Notes: a model not told the origin generated them from the sequence alone. 64,000 nucleotides of DNA from Posidonia oceanica (GCA_037176725.1 JAZBRS010000020.1:85568001-85632000); one strand, 5' to 3'; positions 10,761-21,281 are shown, counted from the stretch's first letter. Translations and numbers: made by a program.

Positions 10761-11859
10761 TTAAACTAAAGCAGCTACAATAGCCCTCGAGCTGCTGCAG
10801 ATTGCATCGGAGAAGATGCTGCTGCCACGGCGGTCCGGCGGGTGGGAGGTGGTTCTGAGGTGTTCGGAAGCAGGAGGGTGACTGTCCGGAGGCTCCGGTG
10901 GTCTCAGCGGCGCGCGACGGTGGCTGGAATGCTCTGCCGACGCCGGCGGGATGCTGCAGAGGCTGCTGGAGAGGTAGCGGCGGCAGTCGAACGATGTTGG
11001 GTTGAACTACTGGAGCATTGGTGGTGCTCGGGGAAAGGTCCGGAGGGTCGGAGCTAGCCGAGAGTGCGGCGGCAGCTGCAGGTCAGCGCTAGAGAAGAAG
11101 ACGGCTGCAGTGGAGCTCGAAACGCGAAGTACAATACAAAATCCAAAAATAACCAGCTAGGAAGCAAGATTGGCATGCAAGGAAGCTAAAGGTGACGTCC
11201 ATTACCTGCGCGTGCGGCTGGAGTGGTCTGTCGACCTCAGGTGGGTGTGCTGGAGGTGCTGGAGGTCGCGGGGACATCTGGGAGCTGGAGGAGCTGCTCG
11301 TGCGATCGGAGAGGGTTGCAAGAGTGCTAGAGAAGGTCTGGAGCCAGCCAAATGCCCTCCTTCCTGCTCTATGTCGGATTTCAGCAAAATGGGTCCTTAC
11401 TGTCTTTTCTCTTTTTTTTTCTTGTAGTGTTGCTCTCTTGGTGTTTGTGGCTCTCTCCGGTGATCGTGGAGGGCTGAGGAAGATGATGGTGTGGTCAGTG
11501 GGGGTGGGGAGCTTCTGTGTTTGCTTGGGAGAAAAAAAGGGGAACTGTAGGTGCTCTAAGTGAAAAATGGGTTGCTGCTTGGAGGAGCTGCTGTTGCTGT
11601 GATTGCTCTCTCGTGTGTGAAAATGTGAGTGAGTTCCCGCCTCTGGGATTGAATGAGGAGGTGGGTTTTGTTTGGGTCGAAGGCCACAGAAGAGTGGCAG
11701 GAGTGTGCAGTGAAATGGCAGTGTAATCGGGCAGCTGTGGGAGAGCAGGATTAGTGGGAATTGGCCAACGATGAAGGGGTGTGTTAGTGGAGAAGTAAGT
11801 GTGGAGGGACGGGCAATAAGTGGGGAAAGAGATGTGTGGAAGGCTGTGTGAAGCTGCTG

Positions 11860-12160
11860 TTTGCAGGAGATGGGTAAGGAGGGAAAGAGGGGAAGGAAAA
11901 AAGAAAAGAAAAGGAAGGAGGATGAAGTGGCTGGGCTATGTTGTGGGTTGAGAAAGAGAAAAAAGGAAAAAGAAAAAAGGAAGGAGGAGGAAGTGTGTTG
12001 GTGGGCTGGGTTGAGGAGAAAGGAAAGAAAAATGGAAAAGAAAAAGAAAGGAGGAGAGAGGGCTGGTGGGCTAGGCTGTGAGAAAAAAAGGAAAAAAAGG
12101 AAGAAAAGAAGAAGGAGAAGAAGAAGAAAAAAGAAAGAGAGAAAAGAAAGGGAAGGTTAG
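11860..12160 (+). repeat. 300-bp purine tract (polypyrimidine in the LTR sense)
   Basis: The plus strand is almost pure A and G (runs such as GGAAAAAGAAAAAAGGAAGG) with few pyrimidines. It lies about 170-470 bp inside the minus-strand LTR start. It gives a Lys/Arg/Glu-rich ORF of 99 codons that is a composition artefact. Confidence 0.85.
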
Positions 12161-12334
12161 CGGACTTCCTAGAGTTTTCTAGGGTTTTAACTCAGGGTTT
12201 TTTTTGGGTTTAGACCTAGGTTTTCTAAGCTTTAGTTTTTAGTTTTTTTGGTTTTTTTTTGTGTGGGTTTTCTAGGTCATTCCATCAGAGAGAGTCATTA
12301 ACACAGGGGTAAAAAATGAGGTGTCAACACCTGC

Positions 12335-13860
12335 TAATATACTTACACCTATAGTGAAAGCTATAGATCATGATGTCCTTGTGACTCCTGATGAGGTTCT
12401 TTTTTGCAATTTTATTGTTGCACATTTTATATATTTTATTGATGGACTTCATGATGTCATTTCTTTCTTAATTATATGAAGAAAATATCATGCAGCGGTA
12501 AAAGATCCTTCTATATTCTAGTTGATGAATTTTATGTGCCAATCACAATATACACTATGCCAATTGTTTGACTGCAAAATAGTGTTATTGAGATTGAAAA
12601 AGGGAGAATCTCGAAAAAGAGGATAGAGTAAAAAAGTCAATTGACAAAATCCAAGGTTTGATCAAGAGTTCAGAAAAGGAAATTAGTAACTTCATAAATC
12701 TCCGTTTGCCTTATCTGATTGATATAGTTAATGTTTGGTCAAATAATCAGGCATATTGGTATATGTATACCATCCTCTCTAACACATTTAATAACTTTCT
12801 CTTGTACATACAAATATCCATGTCCCCCCTGTTATTTATGGACAATGAAATCATTCTCACACTTCTGGCTTTCTTCTGGGTTTCCTCTCTTCCTTAACAA
12901 GTACCTATATGCTTGATCATATTTTTCCTAAACCCAAACTGTGATTATTTTATGCCTTCCCTTAATGCTGTAATGCATTTAAAATTATTAATCCATGATA
13001 TATTGTGATAATTTTGAATTTTACATTAAATTGATTTCCCTATTATTTCTTTTCTTCTTTCACATCTCCACATTTGATGTTGATTTATTGCATCTATTAT
13101 ATATTTCTATACAATAATTTTGCTTCTTTGAATGTTAATAGACTTATAACATGTAATTGCAGATAGCTTGCTACAAAAATGGCTTTTCTCGTTGAGAAAT
13201 AACATATGTACCTTCTCTCTTACTATAAAAAAAATTACATACCTTAGGGTTTCGTTGCAAGTGCAATGCCGAGCACTCTACGTTAGCTTATTTATGTATA
13301 AGCTACACTAACTAGAAATATTAAGGTTTAAACAAAACTTTCACTTGTCATTCCTGCTTATTTTAACGTTAGTCTTGCTAGTTAAAAATCTTTACATGAC
13401 ATAGTGGCAGTTCTTGATTTTCTTTTCTTCTTCTTTATTATAACACATATCATTAACTTGATCATTATTATAAAGTATATACTTAATAGTTAATAGAACT
13501 TTTGTTCATGAGTGTAGACCAAGGTGGGAATCCTATATGGAATCAGTTATTCAAGTTCAGGGTGCACTATCATGGAGATGACAATCACCATAAACTCCTT
13601 CACCAAGAAGGTGAATATTTTTGTGTGTGTTTTTGCAACTTACAAATATATTTTCCAAACAAAAACTTATCTTAACATCAACTTAGAGCTTATGTTCTTG
13701 TGTTATGCAAGTCTATTAAATAGATGGAGATTTCAGAGGATAGATCCGCAGATTAGATTCCTGATTCCCAATACATGTGTTGTTTTAATCTTATGTTCTT
13801 AATCAATTGATATTTTTTGATATAAAAGTAAATTTTATTTATTTATTTTAATTTTTTTTT
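12335..13860 (+). other. AT-rich interior of CACTA-2 right of the solo LTR
   Basis: This is mostly noncoding AT-rich DNA. Beside the C2-like exon at 13518-13610, one stretch (12339-12397) is open and reads ILTPIVKAIDHDVLVTPDE, which may be another exon scrap. I see no other feature. Confidence 0.4.
13518..13610 (+). pseudogene. Probable captured C2-domain exon
   Basis: The stretch follows an acceptor (GAGTGTAG) and precedes a donor (AAGAAG then GTGAAT). In phase it reads QGGNPIWNQLFKFRVHYHGD. The GG-NP-WN-x-x-F-x-F-x-V pattern is typical of a beta strand in plant C2 domains (calcium and phospholipid binding, as in SRC2-like proteins). Only this exon is seen, in the sense of the transposon. 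I infer another gene capture, this time by CACTA-2. Confidence 0.5.
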
Positions 13861-13861
13861 A

Positions 13862-14146
13862 GAGATCATGTGGACTTTGCAAGGACATTGTCCTCACTAA
13901 GTCCTCACAATTTTTAAATTTTTTAAATTTTTTTTTAAATTTTGTGAGGACATAGCATGTACATTGCGAGGAGATTTCAAATAATAGCGAGGACTTTGTC
14001 CTCGTAAAAATATTTCTGTGCACATTGCGAGGAAATATCCTCGCAAAGGCGATTTAACGATGGCCTATGTTGCGATGACAAAATGTCCTCGCAAAGGCCT
14101 TTAACGAGGATATCTGTTCTTGCGATTTTCTATTTTTTTAGTAGTG
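13862..14146 (+). repeat. CACTA-2 subterminal repeats and right terminal inverted repeat
   Basis: Copies of GCGAGGA(C/T) and CCTCGCAAAG lie in both orientations. They are followed by CTATTTTTTTAGTAGTG ending at 14146, the complement of CACTACTAAAAAAATAG. The next three bases are TTA, the expected size of a CACTA target duplication. The array is more decayed than that of CACTA-1. Confidence 0.8.
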
Positions 14147-14613
14147 TTATAACGTATATATTCTTTATATTTATATTTGTGTTCTAATAAAAAACTATTA
14201 TTTATGCCAATGGACATAAAATACTTTTCTTATATTATTAAAAAATGTAAAAAGTAAAAAAATGAAAGCTAGACGTACATACTAACAATAGAGGCTCCAT
14301 GAGTGTAAGAATATTACAAAATAGATAAAAGAGAGAACAACTAAAATTCATTTATTACATTTATTTCTTAAATCTGCCCATTATAGATCTATTACAAGTC
14401 TTAATGTTTAAAACAAAACTAGAATTTGTTTCTTCTAGGTCCCATGTGCATTGATGAGCCATAATTTTCAACCATCAAGTAAATCCTAGCAAAGCAAACC
14501 TACAACTCTTGAGTACCTGCAATTGACAACATTACAATTGAGTTTTTGAAAACCTAGTATGTAAAAGGGATGCTAACTTATAACAAAATCTAGCAAAACT
14601 TATGAAAAGACTC

Positions 14614-14836
14614 TTAATTTCCATTTCTATTCCTTTCCAATTTTAGTGAATTCCCTGGATCACCCATCGCTGACATATGCGGTCTTCCAGTTGGTATATA
14701 ACCCTTCCTCACTCCTTTGGTTTCATATTCAAATTCACATTTACTTTCATTAGTGAGGACCTTATATACCAACCTATTTCAATAATAGTAGACATCAAAT
14801 TCGAGCCTTGTACACTTATCGTTGCTACTAGATCCT
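14614..14836 (-). pseudogene. C-terminal fragment of an unrecognised protein, cut by an LTR
   Basis: The minus strand is open (one TGA) for about 70 codons to a TAA at 14614-14616. It reads KCTRLEFDVYYY, then NRLVYKVLTNESKCEFEYET, then GYIPTGRPHMSAMGDPGNS. Codon use is protein-like. The chromovirus LTR begins directly upstream at 14837, so the 5' part of the gene has been displaced or lost. I cannot assign a family. The rest of 14150-14613 is AT-rich with no feature seen. Confidence 0.4.
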
Positions 14837-16314
14837 TGTAAGGACCCAGCACTAAATCTCGTCAGGTAAGTGTACCCCTCTTAGGGTCAATACTCTATAT
14901 AGTCAGAACGCCAAGACCTTATCTTGTTTTGTCTTTCACTTTATATTTTCACTCTCATTTCATCATGGAAACACTTATAATATTCATTTTACCTTGCATA
15001 GGCTAAACTCTGATTTCTTTCCAACTTCAGGGACCTAACTAAAAAATCCCATTAAATTTATTAATAGTTCTATAAGTACATGGTTCCTTGTGTAATATCG
15101 GATAAACTTCCTATGTTCTACCAACATTATTAACTAAATAGTGACCTACTTAACAAATGAATGAACTGAACAATAAGGCTTCTCAAAACCTAAATAGAAT
15201 TCATGTAGTAATCCAAATAAAATACAATATGGCTAGTCTGCTATATCGTTCATTCTACTGAGCAACATTCCCTGTTCGTTCGACTGAGCAACAACCTTCT
15301 GAACATCCAATTGAGTGATAGCCTTCTGAACATCCAACTGAGCGACAGCTGTCTAAACATCCAACCGAGCGATAGGCGTCTGAACATCTGACCAAGCGAC
15401 AACCTTCTGCTCGTCAATTGAATGTCAGTCTTCGACTTGTCAACTGAACGTCAGTCTTTCACTTGTCAATCTGAACATAAGTTTTTTGCTTGTCAATCTG
15501 AACGTCAATCTTCTACTCGTCAATCCAAACGTCAATCTTCCGCGTGTCAATCCAAACATCAGTCTTCCTCCCATTAACTCGAATGTCAGTCTTCCACACG
15601 TCAATCTTCTGCTCGTCAATCCAAACATTAGTCTTCCACTCGTCAATCCGAATGTCAGTCTTCCACTCGTCATTCCGAACATCAGTCTTAAATTGTTTTG
15701 AACGAGTGATAGTCTTTGTTCATTTGACCAATCGTCGGTTTCCACTTGTTCGGCACAGCACATACAAACAAAACTGCTGTTCCAGTGATGACCGAAACTA
15801 AACATACATGAATGTTCTTTGTACTGTTTCCTTATTAACGAAACTTCATTACAACACTATTCCTTATTACCAAAATATCTCTACAGTACTATTTTCTTAT
15901 TGTCAAAATCTCAATATAGACCAAACCAATTGTATATCCCACATACCTTTCATCAGTGAACACTTCTAGCTCTCACACTACCATTGCCTTGGCCGCTCCT
16001 CTGATCTCCAATGAGCTCTCCCCTCTTTCCTCATTTTCTCTCCTGGTTTGCAGCAACACTTCTCTCTCTATTTACATAGTCCATGAAAAGAGGGTAAAGC
16101 CTCTATATAAAGTCCCCAGTTGAACCCATTAGCCGCTACCCTATTTATCACCTTCATTAACACAACAAATCAACCGACGAACCAACTCCTATTGTCTCAG
16201 CTACTCAAATTAAATAGTAAAGCAGTAATGCAACCCAAATCAAATAATAATGTAACAAAGCACTTGAATCAAACAACTATATAGTAAAGCCAAAAGAAAA
16301 ACCCTTTCGTAACA
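14837..16314 (-). mobile_element. LTR of a Tekay/Del-type chromovirus (element C0), minus strand
   Basis: On the minus strand this LTR starts TGTTACGAAAGGG at 16314, immediately after a polypurine tract (TGAGAGGGGTAGAT, 16315-16328), and ends GGGTCCTTACA at 14837. It follows the end of a chromovirus pol, so it is the 3' LTR of that element. Length is 1478 bp. An internal tandem repeat occupies 15240-15710. The base preceding it on the left opens an unrelated coding fragment, consistent with an insertion boundary. Confidence 0.75.
15240..15710 (+). repeat. 26-27 bp tandem repeats inside the C0 LTR
   Basis: Two related blocks are present. The first (15240-15410) repeats a CTGAACATCCAACTGAGCGA-like unit. 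The second (about 15410-15700) repeats GTCAATCCGAACGTCAGTC followed by TTCCACTC. Both are variants of a 26-27 bp unit, with about 15 copies in all. ORFs here on both strands are repeat readings. Confidence 0.8.
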
Positions 16315-16349
16315 ATCTACCCCTCTCATAAAAATTTCCTCCTTGAAAT

Positions 16350-16460
16350 TTACAAGATAAATGACTTACAAAGTAAGTCAGAGTATTTTCTACTCATCTC
16401 ATTCTCCAATTCCCAAGTAGCTTCCTTGATTCCATGATGTTGCCATTGGACCTTTACCAT
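16350..16460 (-). pseudogene. C0 chromovirus pol, last codons (chromodomain end)
   Basis: The minus strand gives TPMVKVQWQHHGIKEATWEL, then ENEMSRKYSDLL and a TAA. The LVKVxWxxHxxxEATWE pattern is the end of the C-terminal chromodomain of Tekay/Del-type Ty3 elements, which directs integration to heterochromatin. The pol upstream (right) is cut off near 16460, where a plus-strand LTR fragment begins. Confidence 0.8.
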
Positions 16461-17359
16461 TGGTGTGGTGTTTATGTAGATTTTTGCGTGGTGTTGTGTA
16501 GTGTTTTTGAAAGGATTCTGAAAGGGATTTGGAAAGAAATGCATAAGTTTTGGAAAATGTTTTCCGCTAGTTCTTGTTTGTCCAAGAGGCTATAGGATTG
16601 TACTGGTGGATCCAGGAGGTATGATATCTCTGGAAAAGTTAAGCACAAGTCTGAGGCTAAGGTCCGGGAACCAAGATGCCAAGGAATCATAGCAGTGGAC
16701 CTAGGGGGTATGATACCTCTATGTAGCTCGGTGTGATGTCTGAGGCTGAGGTTCTAGAGCCAATAGGCCGGAGGGTCATGTTTTGGAGACCAGGGAGTGT
16801 GATGAGACTCTTGGGTGGTCGAGCACGGTTTACTAGGCTGAGGTTTGCGGGTTGAGGTGCTGTTCGGACTCGGAGGTATGATACTCTAGTTGCCCTAGGT
16901 ACTGAGACTTGAGGTGCTAGCTGGACCTGGAGGTGAGAGACTTTGGTTGCTTCGGGCACTAAGATTGGGACTCCAAGAGGGCGGACCTAGTGGTGTTTGG
17001 CCAGTATGGGTAGTTGCATGTGCTTCGTTTCTGGAGACGTCCTGAGAGAGGATAGCTTTCCCAAGGAGGGTTAGTATTTTGAGGGTCCTTCTGAGAGGTT
17101 GGACTTTGGGATGGATAGGCTACTCACAGGGTGGTTTTTTCGTGGCAGTGCAGTGCACTTTGGTGGCTGCTTGTGGCCAGTGTTGGTTGCTTGGCACTGG
17201 ACAACACGACACATTGTTGATGGTCCTTCAAAGAGGTTGGACTTTAGGACGGATAGGCTCCTTACAGGATGGCTTGTCTGTGGCAGTGCAATGGCACTTC
17301 AGCGATTGCTTATGGCCAGTGCTTGTGGTGTGGGAGTGCTGTTTGCGATATAGAGCATT
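16461..17359 (+). mobile_element. Tekay-type LTR fragment (element C1), left piece, plus strand
   Basis: This piece lacks the LTR start. Together with 20617-21281 it forms one LTR, split by the Tat LTR at 17360. Its sequence (GGAAAGAAATGCATAAG, then TATGAT.CCTCT repeats) matches the complement of the minus-strand C2 LTR around 22700-23060, so it belongs to a related family in opposite orientation. Imperfect repeats of TGAGGCTGAGGT with GGTATGATACCTCT occur at 16610-16780. Confidence 0.65.
17088..17345 (+). repeat. About 134-bp tandem duplication in the C1 LTR
   Basis: The phrase GGTCCTTCTGAGAGGTTGG at 17088 recurs at 17222 as GGTCCTTCAAAGAGGTTGG. The following 110-120 bp of each copy align (GGATAGGCT, GTGGCAGTGCA, TGGCCAGTG). 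Confidence 0.8.
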
Positions 17360-20300
17360 TGTAGACACCCCATTCTGACAGCCTGGAAGTTGGTGGTTTT
17401 CTTTCGCAGGCTCGTGTGGACTCTGGAATGGCATTCCCTTTTTTACCCAAGCCTCTTTGCAACTTTTAAAACCTTTCTAGGCCCAAGCCCAAGCCCATTT
17501 GCAGCTTTGGCGAACTGAGTGTGTGGGACGCTGGAATAGGCAGCATCCAACGTTGGACACGCCCTGTGCTAGCGTCCAACGTTGGACGCCCTCTGCTTCA
17601 GCGTCCAACGACTCGGTTGCAGTAGCGGCTGCTCCGCCCCCTTCGGCTCACCGCCCGTCCACTCCACCGCCTCCCCGCACTTACTACCCATCCCCTCTCC
17701 CACATCACGCCATCCACTACCTTCCAAGCCCAAGTTACTACCCATCTTCTCCCCATCAGCACCTAAACTGCTCTCTAAGCCCTCACTGCCAGCAGTTGAC
17801 TTCCGCCGCCCTCACCTGCCACCGCCCTGACCTCGTCGGCCTTCTAACAGCACCCATGCCCTCTCCTGACAAACCTCGTGGCTTCTGCACACTCACCAGC
17901 ACCTGCCACCACCTGCAATTGCTAGAATTTGGCCTGCAACCTTGACTGCCAGCACTTGAACCCATGCCATTGCAACAAAACCGCAACTTCATGCCATTGC
18001 AGCACTCACCACACCAAGCCTAGAGAGAATTCGCCACTTCCAGAGCATAGAGCGCACTCCCATCTCCATCCTCGACCTGTCGCCGACCTCTCTGGTGCTT
18101 CAAGCAGCTCGTGCGACCTCGCCGGAGTAGCTTCTACCACTACATCAGCAACGCTGGCAAGCGAGGTGGAACCGCCGTTCCAGGCTGTCAAACGGTAGGT
18201 TCTCTATCCCCATAGCTCATGCATGTCTATTAGCATGTTCCCATGCATTTTCACATTTTTTTTAATCCTTTTGGCCGTGATTTGTGGCTAGAAGGGAGTT
18301 CAGTGTGTTGGACGCACCAGCTGGTGCGTCCAACGTTGGACGCGGCATATGCCGGCGTCCAACACCTTGTTTGGCCTTGCTCTTGTTCTGTTACTCTTCG
18401 TGCTTTGTTATTGTTGGTTCTTTTGCGAATCCATGCCGCATGCTTCCTTAAAGGTCTTCTGATGCTATGTCATGCCTGTTTGCTTGTTCCATGCTTGCTT
18501 GAATCATCTTTGCATGCTTTAATGTCATTCTGTCATCTGCCTGCGTTGGACGCCTGGGTGAGCCGCGTCCAACGTTGGACGCTGGTTCGCCTAGCGTCCA
18601 ACACCCCTGTTAGCTATAACTTGCTGCCATGCTTACATTATGCCTATTTTTGATGCTATTTCGTGATCCATGCCTGCTTAGAGATGCCTGGCCCCCTATG
18701 GCAACCATGCTTAGGTTTGCTAAGATCTTTTTAAGTTGCATGCTCCTTGTTGCAAGTTTTTAATCTTTTATCTCTTATGCATATCTTTCCTCTCCTACTT
18801 TCCATGAGTTGAATGTTTGCTGTGGATGTTTCCTTTTGCTCTGGTATGCCTTAGTATGTTTGCATGCATATAGGTGGGGTTAGAGTTGAGCTCCCCCTTT
18901 AGTACAGGTAGGTCTACATGCTGGGGTCGTTGGATGCCAGAGCCTTCAGCATCCAACGTTGGACGCTGCTGGCTCTAGCGTCTAACGTCCCAGCCCCTCA
19001 TTTTGTTGTTTAAAGCTTGCATGATGCTTTGAACTATTTGCGTGCATGTCTCCTATGTTTCCATGCATGTTTAGCTTCCCTTGCAACTGTTCTTCAGCTT
19101 TCATTAGATTATTTGCTATTTTATGCAAGTTTTGGAGTGTTGTGCCTCCCAAGGCGTTGTACGCTGTTGGTGCAGGCGTCCAGCATCGGATGCCGGCCTA
19201 GCTCGCGTCCAACACCCTGGTTGTGCCTTTGGCCTGGCACATGCTGTAGCTGGTAAGTTTTGGCTTTTTTTGTGTGATCCCATTCTTGTATGCCTGCCCT
19301 ATGCTTTTATCCAGTAGCCCAAATGCATGTTCCCATTTTTATTTTGCCTTTTGTATGCTTCTTTATCTCTCTGTCTTCTGGCCTGTGTTGGACGCCTGTC
19401 CCTCTGGCGTCTAACGTTGGACGCCATGCTTAGGGGCGTCCAACAACCTGCTTGCTTTGATCCTTGATCCTAGCTTGCTCCTTGCTCTGATTCCTCCTCT
19501 AATCCTCTGTTAGGTTAGTCTTGCATGTCATGCACCTATTTAGCTGTATATTTGCATCTATATTGCATCCATATAACTAGAATGCATTGTTTTATAAAAA
19601 TTGCATGCTGTCTGCCTCCAGTAGTTGTTGGACGCCATCAGTGGCAGTGTCTAACATTGGACACCGCTGATGCCGGCATCCTACGCTTGCAGTTGGCTTG
19701 ACTCAGTTTTAAAACGCCGATTTTGCTTCGCTCGTCGTTTTCCACATTTTATGGCTTCTAATGCTTACTACAACTCCTATGCATACTGCCTAACCCTTGT
19801 TTTGGTTTTGCACCCCACTTTCACCTCGTTTCCCGTGCTTTGCCCCATTTTCCACATTTTGCATCATTTTCTGCTCCATTGCATCGTTTTTCGCACCCTG
19901 CATCGTTTTCCGTGCCTTGCATTGTTTCCCGCGTTTCGCACCGTTTTCCGCACCTGTTATGCTTTATCGCTTGCATGTCATTTGCATTGCTTGGTTTCCC
20001 TGTAGTTTTGCTTTATCGCCTGCATCTGCATTAGGGCTATGATGCTTACTGCCTAGGAGTTCTCACGAACCAGGGTATGCCCAGTTTGGAACACTAGCAG
20101 CGTGGCTGAGCACATAGATAGCACGTTTATTTCCCATGCATAGCAGGTAGGCATTCATGGCATTTAGGCATTAGGCTAGCATTTCCTTGCATTAGCGCGA
20201 GATTGCCTAAGAAAGACCGACTCTTGGACGTATCGGGGTGCCTAACCCTTTCCCCATGTGTAACAGGAGTCCTTACCCTTTCTCTTGGCTCACATCGACC

Positions 20301-20611
20301 TTTCCCCTATCCTAGGCATGAGTCATAGCATAGCATAGCATAGCTTAGCTTAGCATTGCATCCCTTTGCCCCCCCTTTGCATCCGGTTTGGCATGTCTTT
20401 TCATGATTTACCCTCGATTTTCCCTATCTTCCAATTCAAAAGACCTGGTGGCGACTCCGATTTTGTCTTATCATATCTTTTCTTTTCTTTTGCTAGCGTT
20501 TCCGAATCGAGTTTCTTCCCTTGGATCCCGCCGCATCTAGTGAGCCTATTTTGATCGGTGCACGCAAGCTTTGGTAACGTACATGGAGGATCAGAATTCA
20601 GGATTACTACA
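17360..20611 (+). mobile_element. Solo LTR of the T1 Tat family
   Basis: It starts TGTAGACACC and ends GGATTACTACA, with a perfect 5-bp flanking repeat GCATT (17355-17359 and 20612-20616). It is a near copy of the T1 3' LTR (40404-43714) but lacks about 55 bp near 17438. No PBS or coding follows, so it is a solo LTR. The same GCATT site and the same Tekay sequence follow the T1 3' LTR at 43715, so this solo LTR and T1 descend from a single insertion followed by duplication. LTR-internal parts: a GC-rich segment (17600-18190), hairpin modules (17523-19684), a TTGCAT-rich zone (19780-20040) and the conserved GCCTAAGAAAGACCGA block (20200-20310). Confidence 0.9.
17523..19684 (+). repeat. Seven modules of 29-nt hairpin units (arms GTTGGACGC/GCGTCCAAC), left LTR
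   Basis: Modules lie at 17523-17609 (three units, 87 bp), 18307-18363, 18546-18603, 18929-18986, 19156-19213, 19387-19444 and 19627-19684 (two units each, 57-58 bp). Each unit is a 9-bp arm, a 10-11 nt variable loop and the complementary arm. Abutting units create the 18-bp palindrome GCGTCCAACGTTGGACGC at every join. In the 18307 unit the loop is itself palindromic, so 14-bp arms GTTGGACGCACCAG pair perfectly. Several arms here are decayed by C-to-T or G-to-A changes. Confidence 0.95.
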
Positions 20612-20616
20612 GCATT

Positions 20617-21281
20617 CAAACACCGTTGGTTGTCTAATTCGCACAGAGAGTGCATGGGTTTAGACTACGTGGTTTTGAGTACTCAAGATAGCTGAGTACT
20701 CCGTGCTGCTTTGAGTTTTTAGCATGTGTGTGGTTTGTGGACTTGACTTGGCGTAGAGTAGCCATTTCAAGTGTGCATAAGAGATTTCAAAATATGCATA
20801 TGATTTTGGTTTGAGAAAGAGGAAAAAGGTTTTGAAAAGCATATTTTAAAGGATTCATGCTTGTTGGGCAATAGTGGATTGCCTTGTTGTGGTTTCATGG
20901 CAGCTAGGTGTGATGCCTGAGTTCAGTTGCTTTGGTGTGGTTTTGGAGTCTAGTTTTCTAGTTTTATTTTCCAATATTGTCCTGTAGAGTTGGCTTTTGG
21001 TTTTGTGTTTAGGTCGGTGTGTGTTGAATGACCTTTTTAGTGGTCACGCACATGTGCTTTGATTTATGTTTTGCAGATGCAAAGTAGAGGTAGGATATCT
21101 TGCTAGTGTACGTAGAGAGGAGTCACTCAACTATACATCAAGGGTTCTGAGTAAGTATACTATTCTTGATTTAGTTCTGTTGTATATAGTGTTTTATATT
21201 ATATGCTTGGATTTAGTCTCAATATTGATATTTGATTAAAAAAATGTAGTTTGGTTAGGGGTGATGACCGGGGTCATTACA
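20617..21281 (+). mobile_element. Tekay-type LTR fragment (element C1), right piece
   Basis: This is the continuation of 16461-17359 after the Tat solo LTR. It ends ...GACCGGGGTCATTACA at 21281, a Tekay-like plus-strand LTR end (compare ...CTAGGGTCGTGACA of C2). No primer binding site follows. The same sequence recurs at 43720-44401, which has a 17-bp extra stretch near 43845. Confidence 0.7.

Larger units (their letters stand above)
8565..12329 (-). mobile_element. Solo LTR of a Tat (Ogre/Retand-like) Ty3/gypsy element, minus strand
   Basis: The segment begins TGTGAATATC on the plus strand and ends GTGTCAACA. It is flanked by perfect 5-bp direct repeats CCTGC (8560-8564 and 12330-12334), which fixes both ends. 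Read on the minus strand it starts TGTTGACACC, like the TGTAGACACC start of the T1 and T3 LTRs. It contains the complement of their conserved block (8800-8935 here; 20190-20310 and 52560-52660 in the others). There is no internal coding sequence, PBS or PPT, so it is a solo LTR left by LTR-LTR recombination. At 3765 bp it is longer than the T1 and T3 LTRs and from a different family. Confidence 0.85.
7386..14146 (+). mobile_element. CACTA-2: right part of a second CACTA element, interrupted by a solo LTR
   Basis: A second CACTA right end occurs at 14133-14146 (TTTTTTTAGTAGTG, intact terminal G, followed by TTA). It is preceded by about 290 bp of the same GCGAGGA-type subterminal motifs (13862-14130). 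No left terminus is found between 7386 and 14146, so CACTA-1 probably sits inside CACTA-2 in the same orientation. The interior (7386-8559 and 12335-13850) is AT-rich and codes for no transposase. It holds a probable C2-domain exon (13518-13610) and weaker exon-like stretches at 7534-7613 and 12339-12397. Confidence 0.65.

Noticed and set aside
11861..12160. A 99-codon Lys/Arg/Glu-rich ORF
   Set aside because: It is a translation of a purine tract and has no protein-like features.
15440..15805. ORFs of 71-121 codons on both strands
   Set aside because: They follow the 26-27 bp tandem repeats of the C0 LTR.
17499..17945. A 148-codon ORF present in both T1-family LTRs (also 40601-41047)
   Set aside because: It lies in the GC-rich LTR segment. 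It is kept because the two LTRs are recent copies of one sequence. It starts inside the hairpin module region and has no domain.
17523..19684. CRISPR-like or satellite array
   Set aside because: The modules have fixed palindromic units, but they are spaced by hundreds of bases and occur only in the LTRs of a eukaryotic retrotransposon. There are no regular spacers or cas genes.
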